64,000 nucleotides of DNA from the NCBI RefSeq assembly GCF_032586155.1, contig NZ_JAWHTC010000002.1, positions 62,001 to 126,000 of the forward strand, written 5' to 3'. The notes below the pieces were generated by a model. That model saw nothing but the letters and a program-made list of their open reading frames with translations, had not been told where the DNA came from and did no database searches. The stretch is from JAWHTC01 sp032586155 (GTDB taxonomy: Bacteria; Pseudomonadota; Alphaproteobacteria; Rhodobacterales; Rhodobacteraceae). The position numbers were made by a program, and so were the translations under genes. This document shows positions 25,903 through 34,020 of the stretch, in pieces. The stretch's first letter is position 1. Each line of letters begins with the position of its first letter.

Positions 25903-26661
25903 TCAGGGTTTGGGATCGGGGTTCTCGGTATGGCCATCGACCGCGATCACTTGACCCGAGATGTAGCGCGCCGCGTCCGAGCCGAGGAAAAATGCCGTCT
26001 CGGCAATGTCGCGGGCCTCGATGAAGGTGCGCATCGACGTGCCCGAAGCGTAGCCCTGGTAGACCTGGTCACGGGTCATACCCTTGGCTGCGGCTTCACG
26101 CGCCAGAACGCCTTCCATCCGTTCACCTTCGACAGCCCCCGGACAGATTGCGTTGGCGCGAATTCCGTACGGGCCCAGCTCCATCGCCAGGGTCTTCATC
26201 AACCCGATCACCGCCCATTTCGCGGCCGCGTATGGTGCCCGGTTCGGATAGCCGAACTGGCCGGCGGTAGATGACGTTATGATGATCGCGCCCTTGCGCG
26301 CCTGTTTCATCAGCGGCGCGCCGTGTTTTGCCGCCAGAAACGCCCCTTCCAGATTGACGCTGACGCAATCGCGCCAATCGTTCAGGCTGACATCCTCAAT
26401 CGGCGCTGTCGGCCCGGCAACCCCGGCATTGGCGCAAAGCACATCCAGACCGCCCGCTGTGCCCACCGCCTCGAACACCGCGCGTTTCTCTTCTTCATTT
26501 GCCACGTCGCAATGAAAGGCGTGCCAATGATCCGGAACCGCGGCCAAGCCAGCCTCGTCGATATCGGTGATCCACACGTCATAGCCACCTTCATCGAACC
26601 GTTCAGCCATCGCCCGGCCGATCCCCGAGGCCCCTGCCGTGATCAGAACCCGTTTGCTCAT
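25903..26661 (-). CDS. SDR-family oxidoreductase of the carnitine locus
   Basis: The 252-residue SDR has the cofactor motif TAGASGIGRAMAERF, an NAG segment (CANAGVAGP), catalytic serine in IIITSSTAGQFG, YAAAK at about residue 155, and a typical end YISGQVIAVDGHTENP. Its ATG overlaps the lcdH stop by four bases (ATGA), so it is the last gene of the carnitine operon. Its substrate is not evident; a hydroxy-acid or alcohol arising from carnitine or glycine betaine breakdown is possible. Confidence 0.85.
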   Translation of the reverse strand: MSKRVLITAGASGIGRAMAERFDEGGYDVWITDIDEAGLAAVPDHWHAFHCDVANEEEKRAVFEAVGTAGGLDVLCANAGVAGPTAPIEDVSLNDWRDCVSVNLEGAFLAAKHGAPLMKQARKGAIIITSSTAGQFGYPNRAPYAAAKWAVIGLMKTLAMELGPYGIRANAICPGAVEGERMEGVLAREAAAKGMTRDQVYQGYASGTSMRTFIEARDIAETAFFLGSDAARYISGQVIAVDGHTENPDPKP

Positions 26662-28130
26662 CTTGAACCGATCCCGGCGCCCAGCCCCTGCGGCGTTGGC
26701 AGCGCGGAGTGCGCCCGCGCCACTTTGGTCAGCGCCTGTTCGATCTGTGGTGCAGGCGGGCTGCTGCGTCGGGTCTCCAGGCTGACATGCAGCAGCATCT
26801 GTTCGCAGGTCGCCACGACCGTGCCCGCTTCATCGCGCATCTCCATGAACAGATGCATCTTCTTACCCTGCCCCTCGATCACCTGGGTATGAACAGTGAT
26901 CAGCGCCCCGGCATGGGCTTCACCCAGGTGTCGGATATGGGTTTCGGCGGTGAAATAGCTGCCCCCATTGGCGATATACTGCTCGTCACAGCCGATCATC
27001 ATCATGAACCGGTCACTGGCATTGGAAAACGCCTCGAGATAGCGGCTTTCATTCATATGCCCATTGTAATCCAGCCATTCGGTCGGCACCGCCCGCCGCG
27101 CCGTCAGCACCGGTTTGGACAGATCGTCCACCTCGTCCACATGGCGGCGCAACCCGGCATGGGCCTCGATTGCCATGTCGTGTTTGCGCTGAATGGCACC
27201 GGCGCCCCAGTCCATGCGGTAAAGCCCGCGAATCTTGCTGACCAGATTGGCATCGCGGATCCGTTCCAATTCACGGATCGTATAGTGCCCCGATTGCGCG
27301 TCAGACTGATCCGCGATCGTATCGATCAACTCGTCGGTCAGGTCGGGCACATCCATCAGCTTGGTCCAGGGCCATTGCAGCGCCGGACCGAACTGGGAAA
27401 TAAAATGGCGCATCCCGGCCTCGCCACCGGCCACGCGATAGGTCTCGAACAGCCCCATCTGCGCCCAACGCAGGCCAAAGCCATAGCGGATCGCATCGTC
27501 GATCTCTTCGGTGGTGGCGATCCCATCCTTGATCAGCCACAGCGCCTCGCGCCAGACCGCTTCGAGAAAACGGTCGGCGACATGAGCGTCGATCTCTTTC
27601 TTCAAATGCAGCGGGAACATGCCCAGGGTGGTCAGAATATCCCGCGCCCGGTCGATCAGCACATCGTGGTTGATCGGTGTTGTGACCAGCTCGACCAGCG
27701 GCAACAGGTAAACCGGATTGAACGGATGTGTCACCACGATCTGTTCAGGCTTCGGCTGACCTTCCTGCAATTCGCTGGGTTTGAACCCGCTGGTGGACGA
27801 ACCGACGATGGTCTCCTCGCCCACATGGGTCATCACCTCGCCGTAGACCTTCTGTTTCAGGTCGAGCCGTTCCGGCACACTTTCCTGCACCCAGACCACC
27901 CCATCGACCGCCTCGGCGATGCTGTCGTGAAAGCTCAGCTTGCCCTCATCCGGCAAGGCCACATTGCCCAGTCCGGGCAGGCTGGCGCGGGCATTGGCGA
28001 TCACCTCGCCGATCTTGCGCTCGGCCTCGGGGTCCGGGTCGAACACCTGCACGTCCCATCCGTTCAGAAGAAATCGCGCGGCCCACCCGCCGCCGATCAC
28101 ACCACCGCCAATGATTGCCGCTCTCGTCAT
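26658..28130 (-). CDS. lcdH: Carnitine 3-dehydrogenase fused to betainyl-CoA thioesterase
   Basis: The 490-residue protein has an N-terminal 3-hydroxyacyl-CoA-dehydrogenase-like half with IIGGGVIGGGWAARFLLNGW, GSSTSGFKPSEL and THPFNPVYLLPLVEL, which oxidises L-carnitine to dehydrocarnitine. From about residue 345 a 4HBT hotdog thioesterase follows (TEWLDYNGHMNESRYLEAF), matching the fused form that also hydrolyses betainyl-CoA to glycine betaine. I choose ATG 28130 because GGGAG stands six bases before it; ATG 28136 lies too close to that site. It overlaps the SDR gene. Confidence 0.92.
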   Translation of the reverse strand: MTRAAIIGGGVIGGGWAARFLLNGWDVQVFDPDPEAERKIGEVIANARASLPGLGNVALPDEGKLSFHDSIAEAVDGVVWVQESVPERLDLKQKVYGEVMTHVGEETIVGSSTSGFKPSELQEGQPKPEQIVVTHPFNPVYLLPLVELVTTPINHDVLIDRARDILTTLGMFPLHLKKEIDAHVADRFLEAVWREALWLIKDGIATTEEIDDAIRYGFGLRWAQMGLFETYRVAGGEAGMRHFISQFGPALQWPWTKLMDVPDLTDELIDTIADQSDAQSGHYTIRELERIRDANLVSKIRGLYRMDWGAGAIQRKHDMAIEAHAGLRRHVDEVDDLSKPVLTARRAVPTEWLDYNGHMNESRYLEAFSNASDRFMMMIGCDEQYIANGGSYFTAETHIRHLGEAHAGALITVHTQVIEGQGKKMHLFMEMRDEAGTVVATCEQMLLHVSLETRRSSPPAPQIEQALTKVARAHSALPTPQGLGAGIGSR

Positions 28131-28193
28131 GGTCATCTCCCTCGTACCGGCGCTTTCGTTCGAACTCGGCACATATGTCTTGCTGTTGTCGCT

Positions 28194-28532
28194 TTATTCA
28201 CACCGAACCAGGAACAGCCAATCCCCGTCTTCGGGCTGCATCCGGATCGCATCGGCCCCATCCTTCAGAACCATGTGTTCTTCTTCATAGTGGTCACCTT
28301 GATCATTGCAGGCCAGTGTCAGGCGCACGCCGTCTTGCCCCCGCGCGCTCTGGACAAAGGTCACGGCACAGCCGTTCCTGTAACCTGTGACCTCATACTC
28401 TGAAAAAATCACCCGATCCTGTGCCGCACACCCGGCAGGTTTTTCGGTCCAGCTACCATGCCACCACGCGGTATCGGCGCCTGCCAATCCCGGCAGCATC
28501 GCCGCCGCGACCGCACCCATCAGTCGATGCAA
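28194..28532 (-). CDS. Small exported protein of unknown function
   Basis: The 112-residue product has a signal peptide (MHRLMGAVAAAMLPGLAGA, then DTAWW) and four cysteines in the mature part, which could form two disulfides in the periplasm. I recognise no family. It overlaps the upstream lipoprotein gene by 13 bases and lies 63 bases before lcdH, so it belongs to the carnitine transcript. Composition resembles its neighbours, so recent transfer is not indicated. Confidence 0.72.
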   Translation of the reverse strand: MHRLMGAVAAAMLPGLAGADTAWWHGSWTEKPAGCAAQDRVIFSEYEVTGYRNGCAVTFVQSARGQDGVRLTLACNDQGDHYEEEHMVLKDGADAIRMQPEDGDWLFLVRCE

Positions 28533-28837
28533 ATCTCTAACTCCTGTCCGTTGTCATCCAGGTGCGGAATACATCCGAACTCTGGGGTTGTCGTTGAACA
28601 TGTGCGGCTGTCGGACAGGCAAAACCCCGTGCAATCGCTGGCCTTGCTGCAGGATTTGCCTGCGTCTGGAGTATCCCGGAAGCACATCAATGCGCCGGTG
28701 ATCCCACCGCTCTGCCAGCGGCCGCCGTCGGCATCGCACTGCGCCTTTGCCGCGCGGACTTGATCATTCGAGCGGCCCAATGGATCGGGCTGGCATCCTG
28801 CTAGCAGGACAAACACCACGATCCAGACGCCACGCAT
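28520..28837 (-). CDS. Small cysteine-rich lipoprotein
   Basis: The 105-residue product starts MRGVWIVVFVLLAGCQPDP, a lipobox (LAGC) for signal peptidase II. The mature part has about eight cysteines, with SCSKASDCTGFCLSDSRTCS and EFGCIPHLDDNGQELEICID. The ATG overlaps the BKACE stop as TGATG, which decides the start against a longer frame from 28981. It is probably an outer-membrane or periplasmic lipoprotein. Function is unknown; a role in carnitine binding is possible only from context. Confidence 0.75.
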   Translation of the reverse strand: MRGVWIVVFVLLAGCQPDPLGRSNDQVRAAKAQCDADGGRWQSGGITGALMCFRDTPDAGKSCSKASDCTGFCLSDSRTCSTTTPEFGCIPHLDDNGQELEICID

Positions 28838-29748
28838 CACACCGGCCGCGCCCGCTTGACCAGCCCCAGCTTCTCGCGCACCGCTTCTGGCCCAATCACC
28901 CGCGCGCCCATACCCTCGATGATGCCCACGGCACGCTCGACCAGTTGCGCATTGGTCGCCAACACCCCCTTGTCGAGCCACAGGTTGTCTTCCAGCCCCA
29001 CGCGCACATTGCCTCCGGCCAGAACGGCAGCGGCGACATAAGCCATCTGGTTGCGGCCCAACCCAAAGGCGCTGAAGGTCCAGTCGTCGGGCACGTTATT
29101 GACCATCGCCATGAAAGTATTGAGGTCATCCGGCGCGCCCCACGGCACCCCCATACACAGCTGCACCAGCGCCGGGCTCTCCAACACACCATCCTTGACC
29201 AACTGCTTGGCATACCACAGATGCCCGGTGTCAAACGCCTCGATCTCGGGCTTCACCCCGAGATGCGTCATCATCCGGCCCATGGCCGTCAACATGCCCG
29301 GCGTGTTGGTCATCACGTAATCGGCCTCGGCAAAGTTCATCGTTCCGCAATCCAGCGTGCAGATCTCGGGCAGACATTGCTTGATATGTTCCACCCGTTC
29401 GGCCGCGCCGATCATGTCTGTACCCTCCTGCACCGGGAACGGGTGCTCGGTCGGGCCGAAAATGATGTCCCCACCCATACCGGCGGTCAGGTTCAGCACG
29501 ACATCGACGTCGGATTCCCGAATACGGTCGGTCACTTCGCGATACAGCGCCAGATCTCGGCTGGGCACGCCGGTCTTCGGGTCACGCACGTGACAATGCA
29601 CCACCGCCGCACCGGCGCGGGCGGCCTCGATGGCGCTGTCGGCAATCTGCTCGGGGCTGCGCGGCACATGCGGAGAGCGGTCCTGCGTGCCCCCCGATCC
29701 GGTTACGGCACAGGTGATGAAAACCTCACGGTTCATGGTCAGCGGCAT
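28837..29748 (-). CDS. BKACE family dehydrocarnitine cleavage enzyme
   Basis: The 303-residue enzyme (DUF849, beta-keto acid cleavage enzyme) splits 3-dehydrocarnitine with acetyl-CoA, giving betainyl-CoA and acetoacetate. Zinc ligands HxH appear in AAVVHCHVRDPKTG (H51, H53), NLTAGMGGD is a conserved loop, and the ligand Glu is expected in RVGLEDNLWL. ATG 29748 has AGAGGA seven bases upstream; 29736 and 29802 are alternatives. It is the first gene of the operon and faces the GlxA-type regulator across 81 bases. Dehydrocarnitine is inferred from the fused lcdH partner. Confidence 0.9.
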   Translation of the reverse strand: MPLTMNREVFITCAVTGSGGTQDRSPHVPRSPEQIADSAIEAARAGAAVVHCHVRDPKTGVPSRDLALYREVTDRIRESDVDVVLNLTAGMGGDIIFGPTEHPFPVQEGTDMIGAAERVEHIKQCLPEICTLDCGTMNFAEADYVMTNTPGMLTAMGRMMTHLGVKPEIEAFDTGHLWYAKQLVKDGVLESPALVQLCMGVPWGAPDDLNTFMAMVNNVPDDWTFSAFGLGRNQMAYVAAAVLAGGNVRVGLEDNLWLDKGVLATNAQLVERAVGIIEGMGARVIGPEAVREKLGLVKRARPV

Positions 29749-29829
29749 CGGCGAATCCTCTCCAGGCTTGTCATTTTTTCCAGTATTCCCCGGCTTGCCC
29801 ATCTTAATTTGATCTTTTACGAAGCCTTT

Positions 29830-30795
29830 ATGTCATCATCCGAAAAAAACATGCCCCTCAATGCCGCCATCCTCGTCCTTGAGGATGCCAACCTGCTGTC
29901 GCTGGCCGCCACGGTCGATCCAATGCGTGCCGCCAACCGCCGCTCGGGGCGCAGGTTGTTCACCTGGGAGTACTACACGGCCACCGGTGCAGCCGCCGCC
30001 TTGACTTCGGGCCTCTCCGTCCCCGGCCCCGCCATCGAGCGGTTGAATCGTTCCGATCTTCTGGTGGTGATCGCTGGTTTCCGATTGGAGCGCCACGCCA
30101 CACCCCCTCTGCTGGCCTCGCTCCGCCGCCTAGCGCCCCATTGCGAGACCATCGCCGGGATCGACGGCGGCAGCTGGCTCTTGGCCCGCGCCGGGCTCCT
30201 GGACGGTCATTACGCCACCACCCACTGGGAAGACCTGGCCGAGTTCACCTCGCGGTTCGACGCCATCACCGCCCTGCGCCACCGCTATGTCAGCTCGGGC
30301 AAATACCTCACCGCCGGCGCCGCTGGCCCGGCGCTGGACTTGATGCTGTCGTTTATCGAGGACCGCTTTGGCTCACGGCTCGCCCGCGACGTGGCCGGCG
30401 CCTTCCTCTACGCCCCCTCGCCCGGCTCGGATCAACCGCAAACCCCACATTCCGGTCCGGCCCTGGCACGGCGCCACCCGGTTGTGGCCCGCGCCCTCAC
30501 TCTCATGGGCGACAATATCGAAACACCGCTGCCGATCACGACCATCGCCAAAATGCTCTCGCTGTCGCCGCGCAGTCTCGAGACCCGATTTGCTCGCGCC
30601 CTGAGCCAATCGCCGAAATCCGCCTACCTCGCCCTGCGCATGGCCGAAGCCCACCGCCTGGCACTGGAAACCAACCAGCCAGTGCAGGAAATCGCCTTCG
30701 CCACCGGCTTTTCCTCGCAATCCTCGCTGTCACGCGCCTTCCGCTCGGCCCATGGCAGCTCGATCCGCGCGCTGCGCCAACAGCAACTCAACTAA
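29830..30795 (+). CDS. GlxA-family AraC-type regulator of carnitine catabolism
   Basis: The 321-residue regulator has an N-terminal DJ-1/PfpI-like amidotransferase domain (NAAILVLEDANLLSLAATVDP; GIDGGSWLLARAGLLDGHYAT) and a C-terminal AraC helix-turn-helix pair (ITTIAKMLSLSPRSLETRFA, then VQEIAFATGFSSQSSLSRAF). GlxA-type regulators such as CdhR control carnitine and betaine genes in proteobacteria. A much longer frame (from 28747) is open on this strand but only by lack of stops opposite BKACE. Start ATG 29830 has no good ribosome site; ATG 29851 is an alternative. Confidence 0.88.
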   Translation: MSSSEKNMPLNAAILVLEDANLLSLAATVDPMRAANRRSGRRLFTWEYYTATGAAAALTSGLSVPGPAIERLNRSDLLVVIAGFRLERHATPPLLASLRRLAPHCETIAGIDGGSWLLARAGLLDGHYATTHWEDLAEFTSRFDAITALRHRYVSSGKYLTAGAAGPALDLMLSFIEDRFGSRLARDVAGAFLYAPSPGSDQPQTPHSGPALARRHPVVARALTLMGDNIETPLPITTIAKMLSLSPRSLETRFARALSQSPKSAYLALRMAEAHRLALETNQPVQEIAFATGFSSQSSLSRAFRSAHGSSIRALRQQQLN

Positions 30796-30813
30796 GGCCC
30801 TCGCACACCCCTG

Positions 30814-30837
30814 CTCTTCCCTTTGCCGGAAATATCC
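30814..30837 (+). repeat. Variant copy of the AAATACTC intergenic motif
   Basis: ctcttccctttgcc is followed by ggaaatatcc, close to the recurring motif. A short hairpin, ccccgccgg near 30836, follows. It lies between the converging ends of the GlxA-type regulator and the acyltransferase gene. Confidence 0.4.
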
Positions 30838-30948
30838 CCGCCGGAGGCTCCCCTGCCAACCGCACACGGCAACGCCGGTTACGACGCGTTACCACTCCAC
30901 TATCTGATTATCCTTGCACCGTAGCGCGCATCCGGATCACCTTGCGGA

Positions 30949-31815
30949 TCACTTTTCCAACGACAGCGTATGCTCGCGCAGCCAGGCCATAAAGCCACGC
31001 GGGTCGCTCTCCAGCATCGTGCGTTGTTCATCGTCGATCGGATGGCCCACCACCGGTGAATGCGGCTTGTTACAGCTCTTGATGATCTCGCGCAGCAAGA
31101 GGCCCTGGCGCACCGTCGCCGACAATTGGTTGGCAATCTGGTAGGTCCGCGTGTTCTGCCCGCGGAAGTGGATCGGCACCACTTGCGCGCCGGACCGCCG
31201 GATCATCTGGGCGGTGAACACGTTCCACTCGCGTTCGATCACCGGGCCGAACATCGTGTCGGACGAGGCCACGACGCCGGACGGGAACAGCGTGACCAGC
31301 CCGCCATTTTTCAGATGCGACATCGCCTCGCGACGCATCTCAACAAATTTCTGCTGGGCATCCGGCTCATAGGGGAACGGTACCGGGATCATGTAGCTCG
31401 AGGCCACCTCGTCGATGCCGGTCAACAAGGCGCGTGTCAGGATACGATAGTCATTGCGCACGCGCCCGATCAGATCCGCCAAGATCATCCCATCGGTCAG
31501 CCCATGCGGGTGGTTCGCCACCACCACCACCGGTCCCTCCTTGGGAATGCGGTTCAACTGTTCCTGCGGAGTCTGACGGTCGATCCCCATCACGTCCAGC
31601 GCCGCTGGCCAGAACGCCTGACCGCGCGGGGCGCCCATCCGCTCGAACTTGCGCACCATGCGGATGATGCTCAGCTTGCCGGTCAGCCATTCGATGCTTC
31701 GGATCACGGTCGATTTCATCCGGCTGTCAAACGAGTTGGCATAGGTCAGCGACCGGCGGTCATGCTGAATGACCTCAGGCTCACTGCCCTCAAGCGGCGT
31801 ATCTGCCACTTCCAT
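30949..31815 (-). CDS. Lysophospholipid acyltransferase family protein
   Basis: The 288-residue protein has a PlsC-like fold with VVVVANHPHGLTDGMILADL near residue 100, where His-x5-Asp corresponds to the NHPxGxxDG motif of the hemolysin/OlsB side of the family rather than the common HX4D. LFPSGVVASS is the second motif. It probably acylates a phospholipid or aminolipid at the inner membrane. ATG 31815 is preferred; a TTG at 31839 with GGGG upstream would add eight residues. It follows the HPr gene by 71 bases and may be the end of the PTS transcript. Confidence 0.82.
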   Translation of the reverse strand: MEVADTPLEGSEPEVIQHDRRSLTYANSFDSRMKSTVIRSIEWLTGKLSIIRMVRKFERMGAPRGQAFWPAALDVMGIDRQTPQEQLNRIPKEGPVVVVANHPHGLTDGMILADLIGRVRNDYRILTRALLTGIDEVASSYMIPVPFPYEPDAQQKFVEMRREAMSHLKNGGLVTLFPSGVVASSDTMFGPVIEREWNVFTAQMIRRSGAQVVPIHFRGQNTRTYQIANQLSATVRQGLLLREIIKSCNKPHSPVVGHPIDDEQRTMLESDPRGFMAWLREHTLSLEK

Positions 31816-31886
31816 GCTGTCCCGGTAACTCTCTACCAACCGGTCATCCCCATTTGTCGGCCTTGCCCGGGTGTCTCACCCTGGCC

Positions 31887-32165
31887 TCAGCTGTCCTCTC
31901 CGAACCGGTCGGCCACCAGCGCTTCCAGCGCGTCGACCAGGGCCTCGGCGTCCGGTCCGGACGTTTGCACGTCAATAGTGCTTCCTTTCGGCGCTGCCAA
32001 CATCAAAAGCCCCATGATGCTGTCGCCGCTAGCGCTCAAACCATCCCGGCTGATCTCGGCATGGGCGTCAAATCCCTCGACCACCTCGACCAGTTTGGCC
32101 GACGCGCGGGCATGCAGGCCCTTTTCGTTGATGATGTTCAGCTTGCGTATGGTCAGTTCGGTCAT
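31887..32165 (-). CDS. ptsH: HPr phosphocarrier protein
   Basis: The 92-residue HPr accepts phosphate from enzyme I and passes it to EIIA. The phosphorylated His is in NEKGLHARASAKL (H18) and the regulatory serine in SASGDSIMGLLML (S49), the site HprK would modify. Both residues are intact. It lies 34 bases after the EIIA gene. No sugar permease is near, so this is the regulatory (nitrogen-type) PTS branch of alphaproteobacteria. Confidence 0.93.
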   Translation of the reverse strand: MTELTIRKLNIINEKGLHARASAKLVEVVEGFDAHAEISRDGLSASGDSIMGLLMLAAPKGSTIDVQTSGPDAEALVDALEALVADRFGEDS

Positions 32166-32199
32166 GTGTCGTTGTTCCGGGAAATTTGGGTCATGCGGC

Positions 32200-32595
32200 T
32201 CACGAGTCGGCGCTGATCGTCTGGCTGTCTATATACTTGCGTCCGGCGTCCATCGCCAATCTTGACGCTTCGGCCACGGTCAAGTGGCGGGATTTCGCAA
32301 GCTTGATCAACATCGGCAGATTAGCACCGTAAAGAATACGACGGTTGTCCTGGGCACAGGCCATCAGCGCCAGGTTCGAAGGCGACCCGCCGAACATGTC
32401 CACTACCACGATGACACCATCGCCCTGGTCGACCTCGTTGGCGGCCTCGCAAATCTCACGCTGTTTCTTGGCCCGGTCGCAATCGGCGGCAATCGCCACG
32501 GCACGTGCGCCTTTCTGCTGCCCGATCACGTGCTCGACTGCGGCCAGGTACTCCCTGGCCAGCCCGCCATGTGCAACGATCACGATACCGATCAA
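32200..32595 (-). CDS. PTS EIIA component, mannose type (regulatory)
   Basis: The 131-residue protein carries the EIIA-Man phosphorylation site at GIVIVAHGGLAREYL (H9), then VVDMFGGSPSNLAL. I start at TTG 32595: this gives the family-standard N terminus and has AAGGGAA six bases upstream, inside the end of rapZ. ATG starts further upstream would add 30 unrelated residues overlapping rapZ. It has no attached IIB or IIC domain, which points to regulation rather than transport. Confidence 0.88.
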   Translation of the reverse strand: MIGIVIVAHGGLAREYLAAVEHVIGQQKGARAVAIAADCDRAKKQREICEAANEVDQGDGVIVVVDMFGGSPSNLALMACAQDNRRILYGANLPMLIKLAKSRHLTVAEASRLAMDAGRKYIDSQTISADS

Positions 32596-32611
32596 GCTCG
32601 TTCCCTTCCGG

Positions 32612-33529
32612 TTACGCCTTTTTTGCCGCCCTGCGGCGTTCCAACTCGCGATGCCTAATTGACACTTGCCAGCCCGCTTCCGCAAGGGTCCGGGCCAAGT
32701 TTTCTGCCAACGTTACCGACCGGTGTTGCCCGCCAGTACATCCAAACCCGATACTGAGATGCGCCTTGCCCTCCTCGGAATAGGCCGGCAGCAGCATTTC
32801 AACCAATCCGCGCACCTGGTCGAAGAACGCCTCGTAACGGACATCCCCGGCTACGTAGTCACGAACCTCGGCATTGGTGCCGTTCAAGGCGCGCAAGCTC
32901 TCTTCCCAATAGGGGTTCTTCAGGAACCGGCAATCGAACACCATGTCGATGCCGCGCGGCAACCCGCGCTTGTAGGAGAACGAGTTGACCGACACCGCCA
33001 ACCCCCGCCCGGCCTCGGGCGCAAACCAGCGCTCAACCTCGGCGCGCAGGTCATGCGGGGTCATTTCAGACGTATCGATCAGAATGTCGGCCCGTGCCCG
33101 GATCGGCACCAGCAGGTCGAACTCGCGTGCGATTCCTTCGGCGGGACTTTCCGCCGGAGCCATCGGATGACGGCGGCGGGTTTCGGAAAACCGCCGTAGC
33201 AGAACATCTTCGCGGCAATCGAGATAGAACAGCTCCAGCGGCCTGCCGTAACGCTCATCAAACCCGTCGATTGCCTCGATGGCAGCCGCCACCGAAAACT
33301 CGCGGTTGCGCGTGTCTATGCCCAGCGCCAGCGGGCGGTCGTGATCCGGGCCGTCCAACAGCCTCGGCAACAAGCTCAGCGGCAGGTTGTCGATCGCCTC
33401 ATACCCCAGGTCTTCCAACACCCGGATCGCTGTTGACCGACCGGCCCCCGACGGTCCGGTAACCATCACACAGCGCGGGGCTGCCAGTGTTTCACGTTCG
33501 TTTCGGATGTTGCCTGCTTCGGATTGCAT
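32612..33529 (-). CDS. rapZ: RapZ-type RNase adapter / nucleotide-binding protein
   Basis: The 305-residue protein has an N-terminal P-loop domain and the RapZ C-terminal domain (VSVNSFSYKRGLPRGIDMVFD; IGFGCTGGQHRSVTLAE). In E. coli RapZ adapts RNase E to GlmZ; in alphaproteobacteria the partner is not established. The Walker A motif reads GPSGAGRST, with Arg where Lys is usual. It lies between hprK and EIIA on one transcript, the standard order in this class. Confidence 0.92.
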   Translation of the reverse strand: MQSEAGNIRNERETLAAPRCVMVTGPSGAGRSTAIRVLEDLGYEAIDNLPLSLLPRLLDGPDHDRPLALGIDTRNREFSVAAAIEAIDGFDERYGRPLELFYLDCREDVLLRRFSETRRRHPMAPAESPAEGIAREFDLLVPIRARADILIDTSEMTPHDLRAEVERWFAPEAGRGLAVSVNSFSYKRGLPRGIDMVFDCRFLKNPYWEESLRALNGTNAEVRDYVAGDVRYEAFFDQVRGLVEMLLPAYSEEGKAHLSIGFGCTGGQHRSVTLAENLARTLAEAGWQVSIRHRELERRRAAKKA

Positions 33530-33556
33530 CCACCAAACCTTCCATCGGTCACAGTC

Positions 33557-33976
33557 TCAATCGCTACGTCCAGCCCTGAGATATTGAAGAATCGCTGCCG
33601 GAAAACATCCGGTATCGACATTGTGAAGCACGGGCAGGGAAATCCCGAGGATTTCCTTGCTGCGAAACGGGGGTAATCTATCGCGCTCTTTCTGATCCAG
33701 GTCCACGATCAGCTCCAGCGGTGCCTCGTCCTCGGTACGGGCATTGAGAATGCCGACAAAACGCGCCTCAATCCGACCTCTGAGCGCCTCCGGAGCCCGG
33801 GCGATGAGCGTTTCAGCTTGGCGGTACAACATCACCCGGTCATCGGCCACCAGCGTGGCGCCCAGCGCCATCAACTCCAGCGCCAGGCCCGATTTTCCGG
33901 CCCCCGACGCACCAAGGATCAAGACCGCCTTGCCACCATGGGCGACACAACTGCCGTGAATGATGTCATCTTGCAT
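33557..33976 (-). CDS. hprK: Short HPr kinase/phosphorylase
   Basis: The 139-residue protein corresponds only to the C-terminal catalytic domain of HprK, which in Firmicutes is about 310 residues. Walker A is LILGASGAGKSGLALEL; LVADDRVMLYR follows, and EILGISLPVLHN is near the end. Short HprK proteins are usual in alphaproteobacteria. It should modify the serine of HPr. ATG 33976 is chosen; a TTG one codon upstream is possible. It lies 44 bases downstream of chvG. Confidence 0.9.
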   Translation of the reverse strand: MQDDIIHGSCVAHGGKAVLILGASGAGKSGLALELMALGATLVADDRVMLYRQAETLIARAPEALRGRIEARFVGILNARTEDEAPLELIVDLDQKERDRLPPFRSKEILGISLPVLHNVDTGCFPAAILQYLRAGRSD

Positions 33977-34020
33977 CAAGACCTACCTGCACAGGAACTG
34001 TGGCAAATCATTGTTGCCGG

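Noticed and set aside
26709..28403. A 564-residue plus-strand frame
   Set aside because: It is antisense to lcdH and shows no family features.
28747..29829. N-terminal extension of the GlxA-type regulator by 361 residues
   Set aside because: The extension runs opposite BKACE and has no family similarity; GlxA regulators start near 29830.
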